From: Vallicoccus soli
Lineage (GTDB): Bacteria > Actinomycetota > Actinomycetes > Motilibacterales > Motilibacteraceae
DNA: 64,000 nt
Reading direction: 5' to 3'
Assembly: GCF_003594885.1 (NCBI RefSeq)
Contig: NZ_QZEZ01000008.1
Location: forward strand, 124,001 to 188,000
The notes under the pieces are model-generated. The model ran no database searches and was not told the DNA's origin. It saw only the letters and a program-made list of their open reading frames with translations. Positions 25,111 through 32,854 of the stretch are shown piece by piece. Position 1 is the stretch's first letter; each line of letters opens with the position of its first letter. Made by a program: the position numbers and the translations under genes.

Positions 25111-25799
25111 GTGGCCGGCACCGACGCCCCCGACGCGCGGCGCGGCGCCCCCGTCGAGCGGGGCGCCGCGCGCGCCGGCGTGCTCGCCCCCCTGGCCGGG
25201 ACCGGGGACGGCGCGCGGGCCGGGGCGGGGAGCGGCCCGCGGGCGCGGAGCGCCTGCTGGCGGCCGGCGTGGAGGCGTTCGCCGAGCGGGGCTACCACGC
25301 CACCACGACCCGCGACATCGCCGCGCGGGCCGGGGTCAGCGCCGGTGCGCTCTACGTGCACTTCCGCTCCAAGGAGGAGCTGCTGCACGCGATCTGCCGG
25401 CGGGGGCACGAGCGCGCGCTGGCGCTGGTGGGCGAGGCCGTCGCGGGCGCGGACGGGCCGGAGGCGCGCCTGCGGGCGTACGTGCGGACGTTCACCTCCT
25501 GGCACGCCCGCGAGCACCTCGTCGCCCGGGTCGTGCAGGACGAGCTCGACGCCCTCGACCCCGAGCACTTCGCCGAGGTCGCGGCCCGCCGCCGCGAGCT
25601 GGAGCACCTGCTGCGCGGGATCGTCGAGGACGGCGTCGCCGCGGGGGCCTTCGCGGTGGACGACGTGCCCGCGGTCGCCCTAGCGGTGCTCTCCCTCGGC
25701 ATCGACGTCGCGCGCTGGTCACCGCGCTCGCCCGGGCGCAGCCCCGAGCAGGTCGGCGACCTCTACGCCGACCTCGCGGTGCGCATGGTGCGCGCGTGA
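25111..25799 (+). CDS. TetR-family regulator with apparent one-base frameshift near its N-terminus
   Basis: The HTH and ligand domains read in the frame of 25248-25799: ERLLAAGVEAFAERGYHATT, RDIAARAGVSAGALYVHFRS, EELLHAI and so on. That frame has no ATG or GTG before 25269, and a start there would cut off helix 1. The leaderless GTG at 25111 reads in another frame and gives SGPRAR just before the HTH. Adding one G around 25245-25248 fuses them into a normal TetR N-terminus (RARERLLAAGVEAF) of about 229 residues. This is either a sequencing/assembly error or a real inactivating deletion. The likely target is the acyl-CoA dehydrogenase 82 nt downstream. Confidence 0.75.
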
Positions 25800-25831
25800 G
25801 CCCGCCCGCGACGGCCCCGACCGACGACCGG

Positions 25832-25859
25832 CCCGACCGACCCCGACCGACCCCGACCG
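25832..25859 (+). repeat. 10-bp tandem repeat between TetR and acyl-CoA dehydrogenase genes
   Basis: CCCGACCGAC is repeated 2.8 times in the short spacer between the two genes. It is non-coding and may simply be slippage-prone sequence. Confidence 0.7.
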
Positions 25860-25881
25860 CGAGCACGAGGAGAGAACGACC

Positions 25882-27066
25882 GTGACGGCGTACGAGGTGT
25901 CCCGAGGGCTGGGGACGGACTGCTTCGGCCTCGCCGGCGAGCTCACCGAGGAGGAGGTCGAGCGCTGGCGCCGGGTGCGCGCGTTCGTCGACGAGGAGGT
26001 GCTGCCCGTCATCAACGGCTACTGGGAGCGCGCCGAGGTGCCGGTGGACCTCGTCCGCCGGCTCGGCGACCTCGACCTGGTCGGGGACGGCATCGACGGC
26101 TACGGCTGCGCGAAGATGACGCCGACCGCGTCCGGCCTCGTCGCGATGGAGCTCCACCGGGGCGACGGCAGCCTCGCGACGGTGCACGGCGTCCAGTCGG
26201 GCCTGGCGATGCGCTCGATCGCCCTGCTCGGCTCGGACGAGCAGAAGGAGCGGTGGCTGCCGCGCATGGCGCGGATGGAGGCGCTCGGCGCCTTCGCGCT
26301 CACCGAGCCGGAGCACGGCTCGGACTCCGTCGCGCTCGGCACGACGGCCCGGCGCGACGGCGCCGCGTACGTGCTCGACGGCACCAAGCGGTGGATCGGC
26401 AACGGCGCGATGTGCGACGTCGCCGTGGTCTGGGCCCGCGGCGACGACGGGCAGGTGCAGGGCTTCCTCGTCGAGCGCGGCACGCCGGGCTTGCACGCCG
26501 AGCCCATCACCGGCAAGGGCGCGATGCGCGCCATCCACCAGGCGGACGTGCGGCTGGAGGGCGTGCGGGTGCCGCTCGACGCGCGGCTGCCCGGTGCCGG
26601 CAGCTTCCGGGACGCCGGGCGGGTGCTCGCCGCCACCCGCGCGGGCGTCGCCTGGGCCGCCCTCGGGCACGCGACGGCGGCGTACGAGGCCGCGCTGAGC
26701 TACGCGCAGCAGCGCGAGCAGTTCGGCAGGCCCCTCGCGGCGTTCCAGATCGTGCAGGACCGCCTGGTCCGCATGCTCACCGAGCTGACCGCCATGCAGC
26801 TCTACTGCCTGCGCACGTCCCGCCTCGAGGAGGCCGGCGGGCTGACCGGCACCATGGCCTCGCTGGCGAAGGTCCACAACACCCGCAAGGCCCGGGCGAT
26901 CATCGCCGACGCCCGCGACCTGCTGGGCGGCAACGGCATCCTGCTGGAGCACCACGTCATCCGGCACATGGGCGACATGGAGGCGATCCACACCTACGAG
27001 GGGACGGAGACCATCCAGACCCTCATCGTCGGCCGCGACATCACCGGGCGCTCCGCCTTCGCCTGA
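25882..27066 (+). CDS. Acyl-CoA dehydrogenase, glutaryl-CoA-dehydrogenase-like
   Basis: A 394-residue flavoprotein. An N-terminal helical domain precedes the family signatures GAFALTEPEHGSDSVAL (FAD/substrate binding) and QQREQFGRPLAAFQIVQDRL. The catalytic Glu is in HTYEGTETIQTLIVGRDITG. The YEGTxxI-x-LI-GRxITG pattern is that of glutaryl-CoA dehydrogenases, which oxidise and decarboxylate glutaryl-CoA to crotonyl-CoA in lysine/tryptophan breakdown; decarboxylating ability is not provable from sequence. GAGGAGAGAACGACC precedes GTG at 25882. Likely regulated by the adjacent TetR. Confidence 0.9.
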   Translation: MTAYEVSRGLGTDCFGLAGELTEEEVERWRRVRAFVDEEVLPVINGYWERAEVPVDLVRRLGDLDLVGDGIDGYGCAKMTPTASGLVAMELHRGDGSLATVHGVQSGLAMRSIALLGSDEQKERWLPRMARMEALGAFALTEPEHGSDSVALGTTARRDGAAYVLDGTKRWIGNGAMCDVAVVWARGDDGQVQGFLVERGTPGLHAEPITGKGAMRAIHQADVRLEGVRVPLDARLPGAGSFRDAGRVLAATRAGVAWAALGHATAAYEAALSYAQQREQFGRPLAAFQIVQDRLVRMLTELTAMQLYCLRTSRLEEAGGLTGTMASLAKVHNTRKARAIIADARDLLGGNGILLEHHVIRHMGDMEAIHTYEGTETIQTLIVGRDITGRSAFA

Positions 27067-27093
27067 CCGCCTCCGCCCCACCGCCCGCGGCGG

Positions 27094-28224
27094 TCATGCG
27101 GGGACGGCGCGCTGCGCGAGCAGGTCGCGGGCGTGGGCGAGGACCTCCTCGCCGGGCACGTCGTCGAGCACGGTCTCGCCGTGCCCGCAGTCGCCGGCGA
27201 GGTACGGCATCCCGCAGCGGGCGCAGGCCGAGCCCCAGGACACCGCGGTGCGGTGCCAGGTGCGGGTGAGCGGTGCGACGTCGACGGCGTTGGCGCTGGT
27301 GAACACGGCGACCGTCGGCGTCCCGAGGGCGGCGGCGAGGTGGCGGGGCCCGCTGTCGTTGCCCAGCAGCAGGTCGGCCCGGGCGAGCAGCCCCAGCAGG
27401 CCCCGCAGGTCGACCGCGCCGGTGAGGTCGGTCCAGCGGTCCGAGCGGGCGGCGGCGGCGACCTGCGCGGTGAGCGGGCGCTCCGCCGGGCTGCCGAGCA
27501 GCACGACCCGGGCGCCCTCGGCGGCCAGCGCGTCGCCGACCTCGGCGAGGCGCTCCGGGCGCCATCGCCGCCGCGGCTCCGTCGCTCCGGGGTGCACCGC
27601 GACGAACGGCTCCCCGTCGGGCAGGGCCTCGCGGCTGCGGCGCAGGTCGTCCTCGGTGAGGGCCAGGCGCGGCTCGAGGCGCACCGCGGGCGCGCCGGCC
27701 GCCGCGGCGACCTCGAGCCAGCGCAGCACGTCGTGCTGGTACGGCGACCAGGGCACCGTGCGGTCCAGGCGGGGCGCTCCCGGTGCCGCCGTGCCGGCGG
27801 TGGTCCGCGCGCCCAGGCGCAGCAGCAGCGGGTTGCTGTTGCCGCCGCCGCCGTGCAGCTGCACGGCGAGGTCGTAGCCGCGGGCCCGCTGGGCCGCGCA
27901 CCAGGCCTCGACCTCCTCGCCGGGCGCGTCCGGACCGTCCCCGGCCCGCACCCCGGGCACCGCGGGGACGACCTCGAGCCGGTCGCAGGGGCCGGGCCGG
28001 CCCTCGACGAGCGGGCGGTGGTGCGCGGCGCCGAGGAGGGTGATCTCGGCCTGCGGGTACGCCGCGCGCAGCGCGGTGAGCGCGGGCTCGGCGTTGAGGT
28101 AGTCGCCGATGCCGCCGCTGCGCAGGACCGCGACGCGCCGCACCCCCGGCACGGGGTCGGCGGGCTCGAGCCCGGGGCGCACCGCTCCGACCGGTCCGGC
28201 CGCACCCTGCACCGCTGGCCCCAC
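27094..28224 (-). CDS. Glycosyltransferase family 9 (heptosyltransferase-like)
   Basis: A 376-residue GT9 protein. The opening RRVAVLRSGGIGDYLNAEPA comes about 30 residues in, followed by VAVHPGATEPRRRWRPERL and the donor motif LLLGNDSGPRHLAAALGTPT. A Cys cluster near the C-terminus (SACARCGMPYLAGDCGHG) could bind zinc, which is unusual for GT9 and resembles a small rubredoxin-like knuckle. Start is uncertain: GTG at 28224 follows AGGAGG closely; an upstream GTG at 28296 would overlap the divergent sulfotransferase. It may act with the heptose operon 15 kb away. Confidence 0.85.
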   Translation of the reverse strand: MGPAVQGAAGPVGAVRPGLEPADPVPGVRRVAVLRSGGIGDYLNAEPALTALRAAYPQAEITLLGAAHHRPLVEGRPGPCDRLEVVPAVPGVRAGDGPDAPGEEVEAWCAAQRARGYDLAVQLHGGGGNSNPLLLRLGARTTAGTAAPGAPRLDRTVPWSPYQHDVLRWLEVAAAAGAPAVRLEPRLALTEDDLRRSREALPDGEPFVAVHPGATEPRRRWRPERLAEVGDALAAEGARVVLLGSPAERPLTAQVAAAARSDRWTDLTGAVDLRGLLGLLARADLLLGNDSGPRHLAAALGTPTVAVFTSANAVDVAPLTRTWHRTAVSWGSACARCGMPYLAGDCGHGETVLDDVPGEEVLAHARDLLAQRAVPA

Positions 28225-28285
28225 TGCGCCTCCTGCCCTCGTCGCGTCCCCGGGCGCGGCGGGGGCGCGGCTAGCATCGCCGACC

Positions 28286-29035
28286 GTGCCCCTCACGCCG
28301 CCCCTGGTCCTGCTCGCCTGCGGCGGCTACCGCTCGGGGAGCACTCTGGCGTACAACCTGCTGGGTGAGCACGCCGAGCGCTCGCTGGCCGGCGCGCGCC
28401 TGGGGTACGTCGAGCCGGAGCAGGTGCCGCTGCTCGACGGCCCGGCCTGGTCCTTCGTCGAGGCGCTCGGCGTGGCGGTGGCCAAGGCGCACCACAGCCC
28501 GGCGATCCCCGAGGGCGCCGACTGGAGCGGGCTGCTCGCCCGCGGGAGGCTCCTGCCGGTGCTCACCCTGCGGGACTGGCGCGACGTCCTGCACTCGTTC
28601 TGCCGCGCCTTCGGCCAGGACCCGGCGCAGGCGCTGGCCTCGCGGCGGTGGCGGGTCAACCTCGACAACGTGCGCTGGTGGCGCGACGCGGGCGCCCTCC
28701 TCGTCCCGTACGACGACCTGGTGGCCCACCCGGCGGACGTCCTGGCGCGGGTGTGGACCGCGACGGGGCTGCCCCTCGACGAGCGCGCCGCCGCCGCCGC
28801 GGTGCGTGCCGCTGCCGCGGTCGAGGCGGGGCCGGCGGACGCGATGGGCGACGCCGCGCACGGGCGCACCCTGCTGCACGAGGGGCACGTCGCGACGCCC
28901 GGCGGCGGGGGCTGGCGGGCCTGGCCGGCGGACGTGCTGGCCGAGGTCGAGGACGCGCTGGCGCCGGTCCAGGCCGACCTCGGGGTGACGGCCGGCACGC
29001 GCGGCGCGGGTTCCCGGCCCGGCGCCGCCGGGTAG
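28286..29035 (+). CDS. Sulfotransferase-like P-loop protein
   Basis: A 249-residue protein with the two PAPS-binding signatures of the sulfotransferase family: a 5'-phosphosulfate loop, CGGYRSGSTLAYNLLGEHAE, near residue 11, and a 3'-phosphate-binding segment, LTLRDWRDVLHSFCRAFGQD, near residue 92. It is small for a cytosolic sulfotransferase. Being divergent from a GT9 gene suggests a carbohydrate acceptor, which is inference. TAGCAT lies 8 nt before the GTG at 28286, so the transcript may be leaderless. Confidence 0.75.
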   Translation: MPLTPPLVLLACGGYRSGSTLAYNLLGEHAERSLAGARLGYVEPEQVPLLDGPAWSFVEALGVAVAKAHHSPAIPEGADWSGLLARGRLLPVLTLRDWRDVLHSFCRAFGQDPAQALASRRWRVNLDNVRWWRDAGALLVPYDDLVAHPADVLARVWTATGLPLDERAAAAAVRAAAAVEAGPADAMGDAAHGRTLLHEGHVATPGGGGWRAWPADVLAEVEDALAPVQADLGVTAGTRGAGSRPGAAG

Positions 29036-29045
29036 TCCCTCGGGC

Positions 29046-29879
29046 ATGCCTGACGTGCCCTACGTGACCTTCAACAACGGCGTCGGCATCCCGCAGCTCG
29101 GCTACGGGGTGTTCCAGGTCGACCCGGCCGAGACCGAGCGCAACGTCTCCCTGGCCCTCGAGGCCGGGTACCGCCACATCGACACCGCGGCGGCGTACCA
29201 GAACGAGGAGGGCGTCGGGAAGGCCCTGTCGAACGCGGGCCTGCCGCGCGACGAGGTCTTCGTGACGACCAAGCTCTGGAACGCCGACCAGGGCTTCGAC
29301 AGCACCCTGCGCGCCTTCGACACGAGCATGGCGAAGCTGGGGCTCGACGTCCTCGACCTCTACCTCATCCACTGGCCGACGCCCGCGCGCGACCTCTACC
29401 TCGACACCTGGCGCGCCTTCGAGCGGCTCTACTCCGAGGGCCGGGTCCGCGCGGTCGGCGTGTCCAACTTCCAGCCGAACCACCTGCGGCGCCTGTTCGA
29501 CGAGACGGACGTGCGCCCGGTCATCAACCAGGTCGAGCTGCACCCGTACCTCGCCCAGGACGCGCTGCGCGCCTTCCACGACGAGCACCAGGTCGTGACC
29601 GAGGCGTGGAGCCCCCTCGGGCAGGGCGGCGAGCTCATGGCCGACCCGGCGGTCGCCGCCGTCGCGCAGGCGCACGACCGCACGCCGGCGCAGGTCGTGC
29701 TGCGCTGGCACGTCCAGCGCGGCACCGTCGTCATCCCCAAGTCGGTGACGCCGGAGCGGATCCGCTCCAACATCGCGGTGTTCGACTTCGAGCTGTCCAC
29801 CGAGGAGATGGCCACGCTCACCGGGCTGGACCGCGGCCAGCGCCTCGGCCCGGACCCCGACACCATGAACGTCGCCTGA
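29046..29879 (+). CDS. Aldo/keto reductase
   Basis: A 277-residue (beta/alpha)8 reductase. The catalytic tetrad is in place: Asp and Tyr in YRHIDTAAAYQNEEGVG, Lys in VFVTTKLW, His in LYLIHWPTP. NADPH-binding segments VIPKSVTPERIRSN and the GVSNFQPNHL motif are also present, so it belongs to the AKR5-like group that includes 2,5-diketogluconate reductases. Substrate unknown. ATG at 29046. A strong terminator follows immediately. Confidence 0.93.
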   Translation: MPDVPYVTFNNGVGIPQLGYGVFQVDPAETERNVSLALEAGYRHIDTAAAYQNEEGVGKALSNAGLPRDEVFVTTKLWNADQGFDSTLRAFDTSMAKLGLDVLDLYLIHWPTPARDLYLDTWRAFERLYSEGRVRAVGVSNFQPNHLRRLFDETDVRPVINQVELHPYLAQDALRAFHDEHQVVTEAWSPLGQGGELMADPAVAAVAQAHDRTPAQVVLRWHVQRGTVVIPKSVTPERIRSNIAVFDFELSTEEMATLTGLDRGQRLGPDPDTMNVA

Positions 29880-29894
29880 GCAGGGCACCGCACG

Positions 29895-29934
29895 GACGAG
29901 GGCCCCGCAGCCGACCGGCTGCGGGGCCCTCGTC
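29895..29934. terminator. Bidirectional terminator, 18-bp stem
   Basis: GACGAGGGCCCCGCAGCC (29895-29912) pairs perfectly with GGCTGCGGGGCCCTCGTC (29917-29934) around a GACC loop. It lies between the convergent aldo/keto reductase and ferritin-like genes and would serve both. Confidence 0.9.
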
Positions 29935-29951
29935 GTGCCGGTGCGGCGGCG

Positions 29952-30194
29952 TCAGGAGACGGCCGGGCCGGACTCGGAGCTGCCGGACAGCTCCTTCATG
30001 AACTCGTGGCAGCGGCGCGCGCGCTCGCTGTCCTGCGCCATGACCTCCTCGAAGAACGAGGCGATGTCCTCGCGGCCGGCGTTGCGCGCGTCCCGGACGT
30101 ACTGGCCGTAGTCGTGGCCCGCCTTGAGCGAGTGGTACTGGACGGAGATGAGGTCGAAGGTGACGTCGTCGAAGCCGGTCTCGCCGGTGGCCAT
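29952..30194 (-). CDS. Small helical (ferritin-like) conserved protein
   Basis: An 80-residue soluble protein: DDVTFDLISVQYHSLKAGHD, YGQYVRDARNAGREDIASFF, EEVMAQDSERARRCHEFMKE. The pattern of two amphipathic helices with conserved Tyr-His and Glu-His positions resembles short actinobacterial proteins related to ferritin-like/DUF2383 folds. No metal-binding function can be asserted. ATG at 30194 follows GGGAGGAGTCCC. Confidence 0.8.
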   Translation of the reverse strand: MATGETGFDDVTFDLISVQYHSLKAGHDYGQYVRDARNAGREDIASFFEEVMAQDSERARRCHEFMKELSGSSESGPAVS

Positions 30195-30346
30195 GGGACT
30201 CCTCCCGTCGTGCGTCGCGCCGCTGGGCGCCGGTCGTGGTGCGGCGGTACCCGGCGGCGCGGGCCCGACACGCGCCCGCCGCGCCTCGGCGGGCGGCTCC
30301 TGCGGCCGCTGGGGTAGGAAGGGCGCAGTCGCACGAAGGAGGGGCC

Positions 30347-31222
30347 GTGGGGTCCAGCAAGGACGAGGACGAGGGCAACGGGCGCACGGGCGGTAAGCGC
30401 AAGCCGGAGGACGAGGCGAAGGGCAAGGCCGGCAAGGGCAAGGGCGGCAAGGGCAAGGACGTCAAGGACGGCAAGGGCAAGGGCGGCAAGGGCAAGGACG
30501 CGACGGGCAAGGGCGCCAAGGGCAAGGACGCCAAGGGCAGCAAGGGCAAGGGCAGCAAGGACGTCAAGGCCAGCAAGGACGCCAAGGCCAGCAAGGACGC
30601 CAAGGCCAGCAAGGGCAGCAAGGGCAAGGGCGCGAAGGGCAAGCGCGGCAAGGGCGAGGGCACGAGCCCGTACACCGACCCGGACCTGCGCGAGCGCCTC
30701 AAGGCCGAGATCACGGCGGGGGGCAAGGGCGGGCGCGCGGGGCAGTGGAGCGCGCGCAAGGCGCAGCTCCTCGTGCAGCGCTACGAGGCCGCCGGCGGCG
30801 GCTACACGGGGCCGCCGCGGGAGTCCCAGCGCCACCTCGAGCAGTGGGGCGACGAGCACTGGCGCACCGAGGACGACGCGGAGCGCGCGCGCACCGACGA
30901 CGGGGGCACGAAGCGGTACCTGCCCGACGCCGCGTGGGAAGAGCTCTCGCCGGAGCAGCGCGAGAGCACCGAGCGCGCGAAGCAGGAGGGCACCCGCGAG
31001 GGTCACCAGCACGTCGCCAACCCGCCCGCCGCGCGCCGGGCGGCCCGGCGCGCCCGGCACGACAGCGCACCCTGGGAGGGGTACGACGAGCAGACCGTGG
31101 CCCAGGTGCGCCAGGCGCTCGCGGACCTCGACCAGCGCGCGCTCACGCACGTGCGCGACTACGAGCAGGCGCACAAGGCCCGCAGCACCCTGCTCACCGC
31201 CGTGGACCGCCGCCTGGGCTGA
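30347..31222 (+). CDS. Lysine-rich repeat protein with DUF5872-like domain (histone-H1-like N-terminus)
   Basis: A 291-residue basic protein. Residues about 15-105 are a low-complexity Lys/Gly/Ala/Asp array (KGKGGKGKDVKDGKG, SKDAKASKDAKASK). Residues about 107-185 (SPYTDPDLRERLKAEITAGG, KAQLLVQRYEAAGGGYTGPP, QRHLEQWGDEHWRT) match the DUF5872-type domain, and RYLPDAAWEELSPEQR follows. The C-terminus ALTHVRDYEQAHKARSTLLT is the same helix motif as at the end of the 18510 gene. A DNA-compacting or RNA-binding role is inferred from the H1-like repeats. GTG at 30347 follows AAGGAGGGGCC. Confidence 0.78.
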   Translation: MGSSKDEDEGNGRTGGKRKPEDEAKGKAGKGKGGKGKDVKDGKGKGGKGKDATGKGAKGKDAKGSKGKGSKDVKASKDAKASKDAKASKGSKGKGAKGKRGKGEGTSPYTDPDLRERLKAEITAGGKGGRAGQWSARKAQLLVQRYEAAGGGYTGPPRESQRHLEQWGDEHWRTEDDAERARTDDGGTKRYLPDAAWEELSPEQRESTERAKQEGTREGHQHVANPPAARRAARRARHDSAPWEGYDEQTVAQVRQALADLDQRALTHVRDYEQAHKARSTLLTAVDRRLG

Positions 31223-31255
31223 GCGCGCGGCGGGAGGGGCCTGCGCCCGTACGCA

Positions 31256-31270
31256 TGAGGGGCACCCTCA
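31256..31270. repeat. Short palindrome TGAGGG-GCA-CCCTCA
   Basis: A perfect 6-bp inverted repeat. Its core GAGGGGCACC is the reverse complement of the GGTGCCCCTC motif found at 31290 and 31381, making it the opposite-facing member of the repeat cluster that fills this intergenic region. Confidence 0.75.
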
Positions 31271-31294
31271 GGCGTCCGACGCCCCTGGGGGTGC

Positions 31295-31322
31295 CCCTCA
31301 GCAGACTCGAGTCTGCTGAGGG
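31295..31322. terminator. 28-bp perfect loopless palindrome between convergent genes
   Basis: CCCTCAGCAGACTC and GAGTCTGCTGAGGG are exact reverse complements with no spacer. It lies between the lysine-rich gene and the convergent S4-domain gene. As RNA it would form a long stem ending transcription from either side; as DNA it could be a protein-binding or recombination site. Confidence 0.65.
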
Positions 31323-31380
31323 TGCCCTTCATGGGCGCTGCGCGCCTCGGGGTGCCCTTCATGGGCGCTGCGCGCCTCGG
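31321..31380. repeat. 30-bp tandem repeat, two perfect copies
   Basis: GGTGCCCTTCATGGGCGCTG plus CGCGCCTCGG is repeated exactly at 31321-31350 and 31351-31380. A third, degenerate start (GGTGCCCCTCAGGGG) follows at 31381. The first ten bases match the motif in the adjacent palindromes. Confidence 0.9.
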
Positions 31381-31428
31381 GGTGCCCCTCAGGGGTACGG
31401 GCCCGGCGGTGCCGCGCGAGCGGAGGGC

Positions 31429-31647
31429 TCAGCCCGGCGCAGCGACGAGCCGGACCCTGCGCCCGCCGTGCGCGACGACGTCACCGACGCGCAGCTGGGC
31501 CCCCCTGCCCCTGGCGGGGCGGCCGTTGACCTGCACCTCGCCGGCCTCGAGCAGCGCCTTGACCTCGCCGCCCGTGTCGACGGCGCCCCACACCTTGAGC
31601 AGCTGGCCGAGGCGGATGCCCCGCTCGTCCACGGCGATCTCGTCCAC
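31429..31647 (-). CDS. S4-domain RNA-binding protein
   Basis: A 72-residue single-domain protein of the S4 family: IRLGQLLKVWGAVDTGGEVK, ALLEAGEVQVNGRPARGRGA, QLRVGDVVAHGGRRV. It is the size and pattern of YbcJ/RlbA-like S4 proteins that bind structured RNA. GTG at 31647 follows CAGGAT by exactly 6 nt, so it is probably leaderless. It converges with the lysine-rich gene across the repeat cluster. Confidence 0.88.
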   Translation of the reverse strand: MDEIAVDERGIRLGQLLKVWGAVDTGGEVKALLEAGEVQVNGRPARGRGAQLRVGDVVAHGGRRVRLVAAPG

Positions 31648-31752
31648 GGGCCCATCCTGCCCCGCGGCGGCGCACCGGCCCGTCAGAGCCCCTCGCAGGC
31701 CCGCGGCGCCCGCCGCCCCAGCACCCCCAGCCCCCTCAGCGCCCCAGCCCCC

Positions 31753-32778
31753 TCAGCGGCCGCGCGTGCTCTCGCGCTCGACGAGCACGTGCCCGGCCAC
31801 GGTCTCCTGCGGCCCGTGGCCCTCGCCGCGCAGCAGCCGGGCCGCGAGGTGGTCGACGGCGACCCGGGCGATCTGCGCCTTGTCCGGCGCCACGGTGGTC
31901 AGCGTCGGCGTGCTCCAGCGGCCGTCCTCGACGTCGTCGAAGCCGCACACGGCGACGTCCTGCGGCACCCGCAGCCCTGCCTCGTGCAGCGCGCGCAGGG
32001 CGCCGAGCGCGAGCAGGTCGTTGAAGCAGAACAGGGCGTCGGGCGGGTCCCCGCCCTCGAGCAGCCGCGCCACGGCGCGCGCACCCTCGGCCCGGTCGAA
32101 GGCCGCGACGGGCACCACGAGGTCGTCCCGCGCTCCAGCCCGGGACAGCGCTTGCTCCGCGCCGCGCAGGCGCAGTCGCGCCGTGCCCGCCCGGTCGCCC
32201 TCCTGCGCGCCCACCACGCCGACCCGCCGCCGCCCGAGGCCGAGCAGGTGCTCCACCGCCTGGCGGGCGGCGGTCACGTTGTCGATGGCCACGTGGTCGG
32301 CCGGGCCGTCGTACACGCGCTCGCCGAGCAGGACCATCGGCGTCGCGTCGGTGCGGGCGGCGATCCCGGCCGCGTCGAGCGCGACGGGGCTGAGGATGAG
32401 CCCGTCGATGAGGTGCCCGCGGATGCCGTCGATGACGAGCTGCTCGCGCTCGGCCACGCCGTCGGTCTGGTCCACGAGGACCGTCCAGCCGTGCACCTCC
32501 GCGGCCTTGATGACGTGCCGGGCCAGCTCGGCGAAGTAGGGCAGGCCGATCTCCGGGACCGCCAGGGCGATGACCCCCGAGCGGCGCAGGCGCAGGTTCC
32601 GCGCGGCGAGGTTGGGCCGGTAGTTGAGGTCGTCGAGCACCCGCTGCACCCGCTCGCGCGTGGTGGGCGCCACGTGGACGTAGCCGTTGACCACGTTCGA
32701 CACGGTCTTCACGGAGACGCCGGCCAGCGCGGCGACGTCCTTCAGGCTCGCCCCCGTCGGCCGTGCACGTCCGGTCAC
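31753..32778 (-). CDS. LacI-family repressor of arabinan operon
   Basis: A 341-residue LacI/GalR regulator. The N-terminal HTH and hinge are ASLKDVAALAGVSVKTVSNV and YRPNLAARNLR. The periplasmic-binding-like ligand domain contains IDGLILSPVALD, VAIDNVTAARQAVEHLLGLG and FCFNDLLALGALRALHEAGL. It is divergent from the GH51 gene and very likely controls it and the genes behind it; arabinose or an arabino-oligosaccharide is the expected inducer. GTG at 32778 starts 8 codons before the HTH, as is normal for the family. Confidence 0.9.
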   Translation of the reverse strand: MTGRARPTGASLKDVAALAGVSVKTVSNVVNGYVHVAPTTRERVQRVLDDLNYRPNLAARNLRLRRSGVIALAVPEIGLPYFAELARHVIKAAEVHGWTVLVDQTDGVAEREQLVIDGIRGHLIDGLILSPVALDAAGIAARTDATPMVLLGERVYDGPADHVAIDNVTAARQAVEHLLGLGRRRVGVVGAQEGDRAGTARLRLRGAEQALSRAGARDDLVVPVAAFDRAEGARAVARLLEGGDPPDALFCFNDLLALGALRALHEAGLRVPQDVAVCGFDDVEDGRWSTPTLTTVAPDKAQIARVAVDHLAARLLRGEGHGPQETVAGHVLVERESTRGR

Positions 32779-32818
32779 GGCAGGCAGCGTACGCGGCGCG
32801 CCGTGTCCGGACCGTGGC

Positions 32819-32847
32819 TTTACAACGTTGCAAGCCCCGTGTACGAA
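32819..32847 (+). promoter_or_regulatory. Promoter of arabinan operon, leaderless
   Basis: TTTACA at 32819-32824, 17-nt spacer, TACGAA at 32842-32847. The GH51 GTG start at 32855 is 7 nt beyond the -10 hexamer, so no 5' leader is expected. Confidence 0.6.
32820..32833. promoter_or_regulatory. LacI-type operator
   Basis: TTACAAC-GTTGCAA is a 14-bp palindrome with one mismatch and the central CG typical of LacI/GalR operators (consensus TTGCAACGTTGCAA in many actinobacteria). It covers the -35 hexamer and the start of the spacer, an ideal place for repression. Confidence 0.8.
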
Positions 32848-32854
32848 GGGGTGC

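Noticed and set aside
31321-31380. Possible CRISPR array
   Set aside because: The 30-bp units are directly adjacent with no spacers, only two full copies exist, and no cas gene is nearby.
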